Assembly: GCF_005796225.1 (NCBI RefSeq)
Contig: NZ_VAHO01000010.1
Span: 91,203 to 155,202 of the forward strand
Direction: 5' to 3'
DNA length: 64,000 bases
Origin: Pseudarthrobacter sp. NamE5
Lineage (GTDB): Bacteria > Actinomycetota > Actinomycetes > Actinomycetales > Micrococcaceae
A program made the position numbers and the translations under genes. Positions 1 through 7,285 of the stretch are shown one piece after another (within the stretch, counting starts at the first letter, position 1; every line of letters begins with the position of its first letter). Below the pieces are notes generated by a model. That model did not search any database. It saw nothing but the letters and a program-made list of their open reading frames with translations, and was not told the origin of the DNA.

Positions 1-771
1 TTCACCGTGACCAGCGCGGAGGGCCAGGAACTCATTGCGCTGGCCGGGGAGCTGGGCCGGGTGCTGACGGTTTTCCAGAACCGGCGGTGGGACGGCGACT
101 TCCTGACACTGAGGAAGCTCATCGCGGCCGAAGCCCTGGGGAAGGTCAACCGGTTTGAGTCCCGTTTCGAGCGGTGGTCGCCGGCGATCGCAAAGGCCTG
201 GAAGGCACGCGCCACGGCGGCCGACGGCGGCGGCACCTTGTTCGATCTCGGCAGCCACCTGATCGACCAGGCGCTCCAGCTTTTTGGCCCCGCCGCCGTG
301 GTCCATGCCGAGCTGAAGGCGCGCCGGTCAGACGAGCGGGCGGACGATGACGTCTTCGTGGTCCTGCGGCATGAGTCGGGCGTTTTCAGCCACCTCACAA
401 TGAATATGCTGTGCGCCCAGCAGGGTCCCCGGTTCCGCGTACTGGGCTCCGTGGGCGGGTTCACCAAGAAGGGCGTGGATCCGCAGGAGCCGTACATTGC
501 CGCGGGCGGGAGCCCCCTCGACGCTGACTACGGCGAGGAGGCCCCGGAGTGGGCAGGTCTCCTGGGCCGTGACGGCCACCTGGACGCCCTGCGCACTGAG
601 CGCGGCGCCTATCCCGAGTTTTACCGCATTCTCGCGGCGAAGATCCTCGACGGCGGCACCACCTCAGCAGCGCCGCTCCCGGTGGATCCGGAAGACGCCG
701 TCGAAACCCTGAAGCTTATCGAAGCGGCCCGGAAGTGGGCGCACTGCTTTGGGCCGGGCGTTTGCGATTAA
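1..771 (+). CDS. Gfo/Idh/MocA family oxidoreductase, C-terminal part (5' truncated by window)
   Basis: The reading frame is open from base 1 (F-T-V-T-S-A-E...), so the true start lies upstream and only about 256 residues are seen. The visible part resembles the end of the NAD(P)-binding domain followed by the C-terminal dimerisation/substrate domain of GFO/IDH/MocA oxidoreductases. It includes a helix-sheet segment around Q-N-R-R-W-D-G-D-F and [15 protein letters not shown], which carries the conserved Gly-His of this family. Such enzymes oxidise or reduce sugars, inositols or bile-pigment-like substrates; the substrate cannot be told here. The stop codon overlaps the stop of the convergent ald gene by a few bases, so no terminator fits between them. 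Confidence 0.85.
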   Translation, partial: FTVTSAEGQELIALAGELGRVLTVFQNRRWDGDFLTLRKLIAAEALGKVNRFESRFERWSPAIAKAWKARATAADGGGTLFDLGSHLIDQALQLFGPAAVVHAELKARRSDERADDDVFVVLRHESGVFSHLTMNMLCAQQGPRFRVLGSVGGFTKKGVDPQEPYIAAGGSPLDADYGEEAPEWAGLLGRDGHLDALRTERGAYPEFYRILAAKILDGGTTSAAPLPVDPEDAVETLKLIEAARKWAHCFGPGVCD

Positions 772-1886
772 GCAGTAACCAGTTCGTGCCAGTCCGCGAC
801 GAGTGGCAGGTTGTGCGCCTCGGACACGGAGTGGTGCGCCACGTGGCCGGCGGCGATGTTCAGGCCGGCTGCCAGGGCAGGATCACGGTCGAACGCGGCC
901 TTGACGCCAAGGTTCGCGAGAGCCACGGCGTAGCGCAGGGTCACGTTGGTCAGTGCGTAGGTGGACGTGTTGGGTACGGCGCCCGGCATGTTGGCCACGC
1001 AGTAGAAGATGGTGTTGTGCACCTTGTACGTGGGTTCCTGGTGCGTGGTGGGGTGGGTGTCCTCGAAGCAGCCGCCCTGGTCCACTGCAATGTCCACCAG
1101 CACTGAGCCCGGCTTCATGCGTGCCACCAGATCGTTGGTCACCAGCTTGGGGGCCTTGGCGCCGGGGATAAGGACAGAGCCGATCACCAGGTCCGCGTCC
1201 ACCACCGACTTCTCAATTTCGTACTTGTTGGACGCCACGGTCTTGAGCCTGCCCTGGTACTGGGCGTCGAGCTCGCGCAGCCGGTTGATGTTGATGTCCA
1301 TGATGGTGACGTCGGCACCGAGGCCCAGTGCCATGGCTGCTGCGTTGGTGCCGGCCACGCCCGCGCCCAAGACGACCACCTTGGCAGGCCGGACGCCGGG
1401 AACGCCGCCCAGCAGCACACCCTTGCCGCCGGCCGGGGCCATCAGGGAGGCGGCGCCCACCTGGACGGAAAGACGGCCCGCCACCTCGGACATTGGGGCC
1501 AGCAGCGGAAGGGTGCGGCCCTCCTGGACCGTTTCATAGGCGATGGCGGTTACGCCGGAGTTGATGAGTTCGCGGGTGAGCTCCGGCTCGGCAGCGAGGT
1601 GGAGGTAGGTGAACAGGATCAGGCCCTTGCGGAAGCGGTGGTACTCCGCCTTGACCGGCTCCTTGACCTTCATGACCATGTCCGCGCGGGCCCAGACGTC
1701 GTCGGCTTCATTGACGATTTCGGCGCCGGCGATCGAGTATTCCTCATCGGTGATACCTGAACCCAGACCGGCACCGCGCTCCACCAGCACCGTGTGTCCG
1801 TTGCTGCGGAATTCGTGCACGCCGGCGGCGGTGATGGCCACCCGGAATTCGTTGTTCTTGATTTCTTTGGGGACGCCGATGATCAT
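768..1886 (-). CDS. ald: alanine dehydrogenase
   Basis: The 372-residue product has the length and sequence of NAD-dependent L-alanine dehydrogenase, which interconverts L-alanine and pyruvate plus ammonia. Visible residues match the characterised mycobacterial enzyme: Arg15, Lys75 in M-K-V-K-E-P, His96 in Y-L-H-L-A, a Rossmann glycine motif G-A-G-V-A-G near residue 175, and an Asp in V-D-I-A-V-D-Q-G-G near 270. The ATG start has a GGAG ribosome site about six bases upstream. It is divergent from a PucR-type regulator. That pairing is known from Bacillus, where AdeR activates ald, so control by the neighbour is likely. Confidence 0.96.
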   Translation of the reverse strand: MIIGVPKEIKNNEFRVAITAAGVHEFRSNGHTVLVERGAGLGSGITDEEYSIAGAEIVNEADDVWARADMVMKVKEPVKAEYHRFRKGLILFTYLHLAAEPELTRELINSGVTAIAYETVQEGRTLPLLAPMSEVAGRLSVQVGAASLMAPAGGKGVLLGGVPGVRPAKVVVLGAGVAGTNAAAMALGLGADVTIMDININRLRELDAQYQGRLKTVASNKYEIEKSVVDADLVIGSVLIPGAKAPKLVTNDLVARMKPGSVLVDIAVDQGGCFEDTHPTTHQEPTYKVHNTIFYCVANMPGAVPNTSTYALTNVTLRYAVALANLGVKAAFDRDPALAAGLNIAAGHVAHHSVSEAHNLPLVADWHELVTA

Positions 1887-1998
1887 CGTGGGCTCCAGGT
1901 TCTCGGCTTGGTGAAGCCGGAAAGTGTGGACGGATTTCGTGTTTCAACGATAGATCCGGTTGTGAGCCAGCTGACAGGAAAGGCAGCCCGCCTTACTG

Positions 1999-2027
1999 AA
2001 GGAACCGCGTCACTCCGCGGTTTTCCT
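1999..2027 (+). promoter_or_regulatory. hairpin with T-tract in the ald-pucR intergenic region
   Basis: AACCGCG (2003-2009) pairs with CGCGGTT (2016-2022) around a six-base loop, followed on the + strand by TTTTCC. It lies about 100 bases before the ATG of the regulator gene, so it could act as an attenuator or terminator in that leader. Structure only is seen; function is inferred. Confidence 0.35.
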
Positions 2028-2037
2028 CGTTGCGCCA

Positions 2038-2051
2038 TAGACATTTGTCTA
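2038..2051. promoter_or_regulatory. 14-bp palindrome, candidate operator between ald and pucR-type gene
   Basis: TAGACA-TT-TGTCTA is a perfect 6+2+6 inverted repeat in the 234-bp divergent intergenic region. Its place, about 70 bases before the regulator ATG and 150 before ald, suits a binding site for the PucR/AdeR-like protein. No consensus for this family was used to find it. Confidence 0.4.
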
Positions 2052-2120
2052 GCCTCGAAGCGGCAAGTGTCGCCTCTTGTCCGTTCGTCCGGGAGGCCAG
2101 CGAGGCAGTACTGTTGGCGC

Positions 2121-3341
2121 ATGCAGCAGCAGGGTGTTGAACAGCTGGTGGAGCAGGTGGCACAGAAGCTGGGCCGCGGCCTGTCCCTGGAGGACCTGGA
2201 CGGGGTGCTGCTCGCGTACAGCTCCAACCAGTCGCATGCGGACCGTGTGCGTGTGAACTTCCTGCTGAGCAAGAAAGTGCCGGCGGACGTGAGCGCGTGG
2301 CAGCTTTCGCACGGCATCGCCACCGCTGTCCGCCCCGTGGTGGTTCCCGCGAACCCGAACCTGGGCATGCTGGGCCGCGTTTGCGTTCCGCTGATGGTCC
2401 GGGGCTTCCGTGTTGGCTATCTCTGGGTCCAGCAGGACTCGGAAGACGAAAGCCCGACGGCGATCCTCAGCCAGCTGCCGGCCGTCAGCCACGAACTCGA
2501 GATGCTGTCCGGCCTCCTGCTGGATTCGAATACGGCGGAGTCCGAATTCCGGCGCATGCGGGAGCGGGAATTCCTGTCGGCCTGCGCCGGGGAACCCAAC
2601 GCCGTTGCTGCCATCGCGGGCTGGAACGAGATCCAGGGACGGGGCCCCTGGCAGGTGGTGACGGTGCTCGATGCCGAGGGCTGGGCAGGCGGGCCGGACC
2701 CCATCGCTTCCACCCTCATTCACCGCTCTGCCGCGCTCCAGGCGACCATCGGCGTCGACGCCGCCTTGTTCAGCGCCGGAACGGACACTCACGCAGTAGT
2801 CCTGTTCCGCGAATTGTCGGGCCGGGCGAACCACGCCCAGGTGCTGGTCCACTACCAGCTGGAGCTCGCGAAGCGTTCGGGGCGGCCGGTGCACCGGATC
2901 ATTCTGGGTATCAGCGAGGGCTTTAACCGGCCGCGGGGTCTCGCCGGGGCCTACCGGCAATCCAAGCTCGCGGCCCAGGCGGCGGCCGTAGACCCGCAGC
3001 TTGGCGAACTCGTAGATTGCAGGAATACCGGCGTCTACCAGCTCCTGGCTTCGGCGGGCGGGGGAGCCAGCGCCTGGGCTGACTCGGGTTCGGTATACTT
3101 CCGGCTGCTGGAGGACCATGACCGCAACGGCGAGCTCATCCCGGTCCTGGAACTCCTGTATGACAACGACGGCTCAGTCCAGGATGTGGCCAGCAAGCTC
3201 CACCTGCACCGCAGCAGCATCTACAACAGGCTCGGCCGGATCCGCCAGCTGCTGGGCGTGGATCCCCTGAAGGGGATGGCCCGGCTGGAACTCCACGCAG
3301 CCCTGAAGATGCGGCGCTGGGCGGGCCGGCCCAGGATTTAG
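2121..3341 (+). CDS. PucR/AdeR-family transcriptional regulator, probable activator of ald
   Basis: The ATG at 2121 gives 406 residues. Extending the open frame upstream would run through the palindrome-containing intergenic region, so this start is preferred. The C-terminus (about residues 352-385, V-Q-D-V-A-S-K-L-H-L-H-R-S-S-I-Y-N-R-L) is the PucR-type helix-turn-helix that ends CdaR/PucR regulators. The centre resembles the GGDEF-like region of that family. Regulators of this family respond to amino acids or purines; divergence from ald points to alanine metabolism, as for AdeR of Bacillus. The ligand is inferred from context only. Confidence 0.85.
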   Translation: MQQQGVEQLVEQVAQKLGRGLSLEDLDGVLLAYSSNQSHADRVRVNFLLSKKVPADVSAWQLSHGIATAVRPVVVPANPNLGMLGRVCVPLMVRGFRVGYLWVQQDSEDESPTAILSQLPAVSHELEMLSGLLLDSNTAESEFRRMREREFLSACAGEPNAVAAIAGWNEIQGRGPWQVVTVLDAEGWAGGPDPIASTLIHRSAALQATIGVDAALFSAGTDTHAVVLFRELSGRANHAQVLVHYQLELAKRSGRPVHRIILGISEGFNRPRGLAGAYRQSKLAAQAAAVDPQLGELVDCRNTGVYQLLASAGGGASAWADSGSVYFRLLEDHDRNGELIPVLELLYDNDGSVQDVASKLHLHRSSIYNRLGRIRQLLGVDPLKGMARLELHAALKMRRWAGRPRI

Positions 3342-3366
3342 CGCCACGGGAAGTCTGCGGGGAGGG

Positions 3367-3774
3367 TCAGCCGTCCTTTTCTTCGGGATTCTCCGGGTCC
3401 CTCTGTGCGGCCTTTTTCTGCCCCTCCAGCCAAGCCATGATGGCCGCCCGCGGAATCCGCCGGTGGCTCCCGCGGTACTCCACGGGGATTTCGCCGCGGT
3501 CCGTCATGTTGCGCAGATAGGTGTGTGAGATGCCCGCCAGCTCCGCTGCCTTCGAGGTGGTGAGCATGTCCTCCACGCTGCTGACGGTCACGGCTTCGCC
3601 GCGGCTAAAGCGGTGCAGGAGGTCCACGACGGCGTCCCTTGCCAGGGGAGGCAGGCGGTGGACTGTGCCGTCCACGAAGACGGTGATGTCATCACTGCCG
3701 GCCAGTGCCCGGTGCAGTTTTTCCGCATCTTCGGCAGGAAGGGCGCCGGTGATCCGGGGAGCTATCAGTGCCAT
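3367..3774 (-). CDS. excisionase/MerR-like helix-turn-helix protein
   Basis: About 135 residues starting at the ATG at 3774; an upstream GTG/ATG at 3831 in the same frame would overlap the divergent hydrolase gene. Residues 70-117 (T-S-K-A-A-E-L-A-G-I-S-H-T-Y-L-R-N-M then R-R-I-P-R-A-A-I-M-A-W-L) form the winged HTH of the 'excisionase family DNA binding' group. The N-terminal half looks like the antitoxin-type domain often found with PIN-domain toxins. No toxin gene adjoins it: the 3' neighbour is the convergent PucR regulator. Its target is unknown. It could be an orphan antitoxin or a simple autoregulated repressor. Confidence 0.75.
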   Translation of the reverse strand: MALIAPRITGALPAEDAEKLHRALAGSDDITVFVDGTVHRLPPLARDAVVDLLHRFSRGEAVTVSSVEDMLTTSKAAELAGISHTYLRNMTDRGEIPVEYRGSHRRIPRAAIMAWLEGQKKAAQRDPENPEEKDG

Positions 3775-3824
3775 GCCCCCCAGCCTACCGGCGGCCCAGC
3801 GCTCCCGGGCGGTATGCTCGGCAG

Positions 3825-4625
3825 ATGGCACTTGACGGCGGCATAGATGTGGAAGCAGGCGGATTACGGGGCAGGCTCTACGCCTCTGTCCGCCCGGAAG
3901 GCGGCCCTGACGGGCCCGAACACCCTGCCCGTCCCGCCTACGTCCTGCTCCACGGCATCGGGGTTTCCCACCGGTACCTGGCCCGGCTGCACCTTGAACT
4001 GGCCAAGGGGGCGGATGTCTACAGCTTCGACCTGCCCGGCTTTGGCCCTACTTCCCGCCCTTCCCGCCAGCTTCAGGTGGAGGACTACGCGGCGTTTATC
4101 ACAGCTGTCCTATCGGATGCAGGGGTGAGTGGCTACATTGCGGTGGGGCACTCCATGGGCACCCAGTTCGCCGCGGAACTGGCGCTTAGGCAGCCGGAAG
4201 AAGTCGCCGGAATCGTGCTGATGGGCCCCGTAGTGGATGCCGGCAAAAAGTCTGTTCCGCAGCAGGCCCTGGCTTTGACCCGCGACGCCATGTTCAGTGA
4301 GTCGCTGTCCTGCAATGCGGTGGTGTTCAGCGATTACTTCCGCGCCGGACCCCGCTGGTACCTCACGGAGCTTCCCGTGATGATGGAGTATCCCATGGCG
4401 GAACGGCTGTCAGCAGTTACCCAGCCGGCCCTGGTGCTCCGCGGCACGAAGGATCCCATTGCGCGCAGGCCTTGGTGCGAACACCTTGCCGCCGTCGCGC
4501 CGCAGGGCGCCGTGGCCGAGATTCCGGGCCAGGGCCATGTCTTCCAGCACACCGCCCCCGGCATGGCCGCCGAAACCATCACCAGCTGGGTCCGCGCAGA
4601 AAACGGCTTCGGCGTCACCGCCTAA
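3825..4625 (+). CDS. alpha/beta hydrolase
   Basis: 266 residues from the ATG at 3825; an in-frame upstream start at 3768 is possible but would overlap the divergent HTH gene. The fold is recognisable from V-L-L-H-G-I-G-V-S (oxyanion-hole HG motif, near residue 45) and the nucleophile elbow G-H-S-M-G with Ser110. A strand-Asp (G-T-K-D-P-I-A) and a terminal G-H-V-F-Q-H supply the acid and histidine. The substrate is not predictable. It may be an esterase or lipase-like enzyme. It ends seven bases before the convergent ptsI stop. Confidence 0.85.
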   Translation: MALDGGIDVEAGGLRGRLYASVRPEGGPDGPEHPARPAYVLLHGIGVSHRYLARLHLELAKGADVYSFDLPGFGPTSRPSRQLQVEDYAAFITAVLSDAGVSGYIAVGHSMGTQFAAELALRQPEEVAGIVLMGPVVDAGKKSVPQQALALTRDAMFSESLSCNAVVFSDYFRAGPRWYLTELPVMMEYPMAERLSAVTQPALVLRGTKDPIARRPWCEHLAAVAPQGAVAEIPGQGHVFQHTAPGMAAETITSWVRAENGFGVTA

Positions 4626-4631
4626 GCTCGA

Positions 4632-6317
4632 TCAGAGCCCCAGTTCTTCCAGGACCGGCAGCTTCTCCCGCACCCATGCACGCGCTTCCGTGGCGCTCGG
4701 GGCGGAAAGGGCGAGCTTGGCCAGCTGCTGGGCCTCCTCCAGGGTCACCGTCTTCAGGACAGCTGCCACGGCAGCGAGGGAACGCGCCGTCATGGACAGC
4801 GTGCTCACCCCAAGTCCGGTCAGTACGACGGCGAGCGCAGGGTCCGCAGCGGCCTCGCCGCAGACGCCCACCGGCTTGTTGTTTCCTTCGGCGCGGGATC
4901 CTTCAACAGTCAGGCCCACCAGGCGCAGGACTGCCGGCTGCCACGGGGTGTTCAGGTTGGCGAGCGGGCCCAGCTGGCGGTCGGCGGCCATGGCGTACTG
5001 GGTGAGGTCGTTGGTGCCCAGGCTCGCAAAGCTGACTTCGCGGAGGATTGCTTCGGCGGTGAGGGCTGCTGAGGGAACCTCCACCATCACGCCGGGAGTC
5101 TTGATGCCGGCGTCGGCGCACATGGAGGCGAAGCGGGCGGCCTCTTCCGCCGTCGAGATCATGGGGGCCATTACCCATACATCCGCCTCGGACTGCTTTT
5201 CAGCCAGCGCGATGGCCTCCAGTTGGCGGTCCAGGACGCCCGGTGTGGTGAAGTCGGTGCGGTAGCCGCGGACACCCAGGGCTGGGTTGGGTTCAGTGGA
5301 ATCGGTCAGGAACGGGAGCGGCTTGTCCGCTCCGGCGTCGAGGGTTCGCAGGACCACCTTCTTGCCCGGGAAGGCGTCAAAGACGCTCTTGTACGCGGCG
5401 GCCTGCTCTTCAACGCTGGGCTCGGTGTCCCGTTCCAGGAAGCAGAATTCGGTGCGGAACAGCCCCACGCCCTGGGCGCCCAGGGCTGCGGCCGCCCCCG
5501 CGTCCTTGCCGCCGCCCACGTTGGCGAGCAGCGGCACCAGGTGGCCGTCCGCCGTCGCGCCCGTGCCGCTGAACTCGGCCAGCAGGGAAGCGGTGGCTGC
5601 CCAAGCCTCTGCTGCGGCGCGGAGCGATTCGTCAGGGTCGGCGGTGACATTGCCGGCGGCGCCATCCACGTACACCTCGGTGCCGTCCGGAAGTTTGTCC
5701 ACACCGACGGCCGCGACGACGGCGGGAAGGCCAAGGGAGCGGGCGATGATCGCGGTGTGGGACTGTGGCCCGCCGCCTGCTGTGACCAGCGCGAGCACCT
5801 TGTTGGGATCAAGGGTGGCGGTGTCCGCGGGGGCCAGGTCCTCGGCCACCAGAACGAAGGGCGTGTTGGACGCGGGGATCCCGGGCGCGGGCACTCCCCG
5901 GAGTTCGGCGACGATCCGGGCGCGCACGTCCAGGACGTCGGTGGCGCGTTCGGCCATGTAGCCGCCCAGGTTGTGGAGCATCTCCGAAACCGAAGATCCG
6001 GACTCCCAGATGGCGCGCTCTGCTGACGTGCCGCGCGCCACCAACTTGGCCGCGCCCTTGATCAGCATTGTGTCCTTGGCCATCAGAGCGGTGGCCTCCA
6101 GGACGGCCTTGCCGTCACCCGTTGCATGCGCGGCCCGGGCCTTCAGGTCGTCGTGGACTGCCTGGCTGGCTGCCTTCAGTGCTGCGGTGGCTTCCTCTGC
6201 AGTGGTGCCGGCCGGCAGCTGCTCGCCGGCAGGGGGTTCGCTGATCGGTTTGGGCATCTGCTTGACGGTGCCGATGACGCGGCCTGGACTGACGCCTACT
6301 CCTGGGAAGTTCTGCAC
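4632..6317 (-). CDS. ptsI: phosphoenolpyruvate-protein phosphotransferase (PTS enzyme I)
   Basis: 561 residues, normal for enzyme I, the first general protein of the sugar phosphotransferase system, which moves phosphate from PEP to HPr. The phospho-histidine is His187 in G-G-P-Q-S-H-T-A-I-I-A-R. The PEP-binding barrel follows, with R-T-L-D-A-G-A-D-K, G-V-R-G-Y-R and catalytic Cys486 in V-G-V-C-G-E-A. The GTG start at 6317 has GAGGA about seven bases upstream. It is divergent from tetR-mtlA-mtlD, which gives it a physiological partner. No HPr gene is in the window. Confidence 0.97.
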   Translation of the reverse strand: MQNFPGVGVSPGRVIGTVKQMPKPISEPPAGEQLPAGTTAEEATAALKAASQAVHDDLKARAAHATGDGKAVLEATALMAKDTMLIKGAAKLVARGTSAERAIWESGSSVSEMLHNLGGYMAERATDVLDVRARIVAELRGVPAPGIPASNTPFVLVAEDLAPADTATLDPNKVLALVTAGGGPQSHTAIIARSLGLPAVVAAVGVDKLPDGTEVYVDGAAGNVTADPDESLRAAAEAWAATASLLAEFSGTGATADGHLVPLLANVGGGKDAGAAAALGAQGVGLFRTEFCFLERDTEPSVEEQAAAYKSVFDAFPGKKVVLRTLDAGADKPLPFLTDSTEPNPALGVRGYRTDFTTPGVLDRQLEAIALAEKQSEADVWVMAPMISTAEEAARFASMCADAGIKTPGVMVEVPSAALTAEAILREVSFASLGTNDLTQYAMAADRQLGPLANLNTPWQPAVLRLVGLTVEGSRAEGNNKPVGVCGEAAADPALAVVLTGLGVSTLSMTARSLAAVAAVLKTVTLEEAQQLAKLALSAPSATEARAWVREKLPVLEELGL

Positions 6318-6444
6318 TGAAGGTCCTCATTCTCTGCCGGTTGCCAGGCCCGCCGATCTGTCCGGCGCCTTGCCGGTCCGCCGAAGGACTGCTGCATCCG
6401 GAGGCGGGAAACGTGCCTGAAAAAATTGTATGTGATTCAGTTCA

Positions 6445-6459
6445 TATAGCACTGCTATA
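6445..6459. promoter_or_regulatory. 15-bp perfect palindrome, candidate TetR operator
   Basis: TATAGCA-C-TGCTATA is a perfect inverted repeat between ptsI and the tetR gene, lying just upstream of the proposed -10 of tetR. A second, shorter one (GCTA-GGG-TAGC, 6463-6473) overlaps that -10. TetR proteins usually bind such repeats next to their own gene, so autoregulation and control of the divergent ptsI are likely. Confidence 0.6.
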
Positions 6460-6464
6460 GGTGC

Positions 6465-6478
6465 TAGGGTAGCGGTTA
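6465..6478 (+). promoter_or_regulatory. -10 element of a probable leaderless tetR transcript
   Basis: TAGGGT (6465-6470) fits the actinobacterial -10 pattern TANNNT. Transcription starting seven to eight bases on would begin at the ATG at 6478. No ribosome site precedes that ATG, which supports a leaderless mRNA. The -35 (near TTCATA, 6441-6446) is weak. Confidence 0.5.
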
Positions 6479-7206
6479 TGAGTTTGGATGGCCAGCTTCC
6501 CCCCAAAATGCGGCTGCTCCGTGCTGCCGCGGAGTTGTTGGCAAACTCGGCGGGAGCGCCCGTTTCCACCCGCCAGATCACGCAGCTGGCGGGGGTATCA
6601 GCTCCCACCCTGTATCACCACTTCGGCGACAAGGAAGGTCTGTTCGACGCCGTCGTCGCCGCGGGTTTTGAAGAATATGTGGCGGGCGAAAGGGATTTCG
6701 CCCCCTCCGGACACCCGCTCGAAGACATCCGGAGGATGTGGGACAACCATGTCCAGTTCGGGCTCAACCAGCCGGAACTGTACCTGGTGATGTTTGGCAA
6801 TATCCGCCCGGAAAGCCGGCCGGCCATCGTCGCAGATGCCGAGGCATTGATGGAGGAGATGCTGAACAAGGCAGCGGCGGCGGGCCAGCTGAACGTCCAG
6901 CCCCGGGAAGCAGCCAGGTCCATCCTGGCGGCCAACGTGGGCGTGACGCTGATGCTGATTGCGGAACCCGCCTCCGAACGGAACCTCGAACTGTCCACCA
7001 TGACCCGGGACGCCATGATCTTTGCGGTGTCTGCCGAGCCCGCCAGCGGCGCGGCCCCGGGTGATGCCGGGAAATCTTCGGTGGTGGTGGCAGCGATTGC
7101 CCTGAACGCCGCACTTCAGGCCTCGCACTCTGACCAGCTCTCAAGCTCGGAACTCAAGCTCTTCCTCGAATGGCTCCACCGGATCTCCACCAGCCCGGCC
7201 GGCTGA
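6478..7206 (+). CDS. TetR-family transcriptional regulator of the PTS/mannitol locus
   Basis: 242 residues. Residues 30-60 (T-R-Q-I-T-Q-L-A-G-V-S-A-P-T-L-Y-H-H-F-G-D-K-E-G-L-F) are a typical TetR DNA-binding helix-turn-helix; the rest is an alpha-helical ligand domain. It is followed after 79 bases by mtlA, and a palindrome sits in front of it, so control of mtlA/mtlD and ptsI is a reasonable inference. TetR is not the classical mannitol regulator family (MtlR), so the inducer is open. The C-terminal 40 residues (serine-rich, A-L-Q-A-S-H-S-D-Q-L-S-S-S) extend beyond the usual length of about 200. Confidence 0.9.
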   Translation: MSLDGQLPPKMRLLRAAAELLANSAGAPVSTRQITQLAGVSAPTLYHHFGDKEGLFDAVVAAGFEEYVAGERDFAPSGHPLEDIRRMWDNHVQFGLNQPELYLVMFGNIRPESRPAIVADAEALMEEMLNKAAAAGQLNVQPREAARSILAANVGVTLMLIAEPASERNLELSTMTRDAMIFAVSAEPASGAAPGDAGKSSVVVAAIALNAALQASHSDQLSSSELKLFLEWLHRISTSPAG

Positions 7207-7285
7207 ACCCAGGCCACCCAGCAGTACGTCGTCGTAATCATCGGACCATCCTGCGAAGCAGCAGGACAGACGGTTAGGAAATCTC

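Noticed and set aside
3367..3774. toxin-antitoxin pair
   Set aside because: The HTH protein resembles antitoxins, but no toxin gene lies next to it on the same strand.
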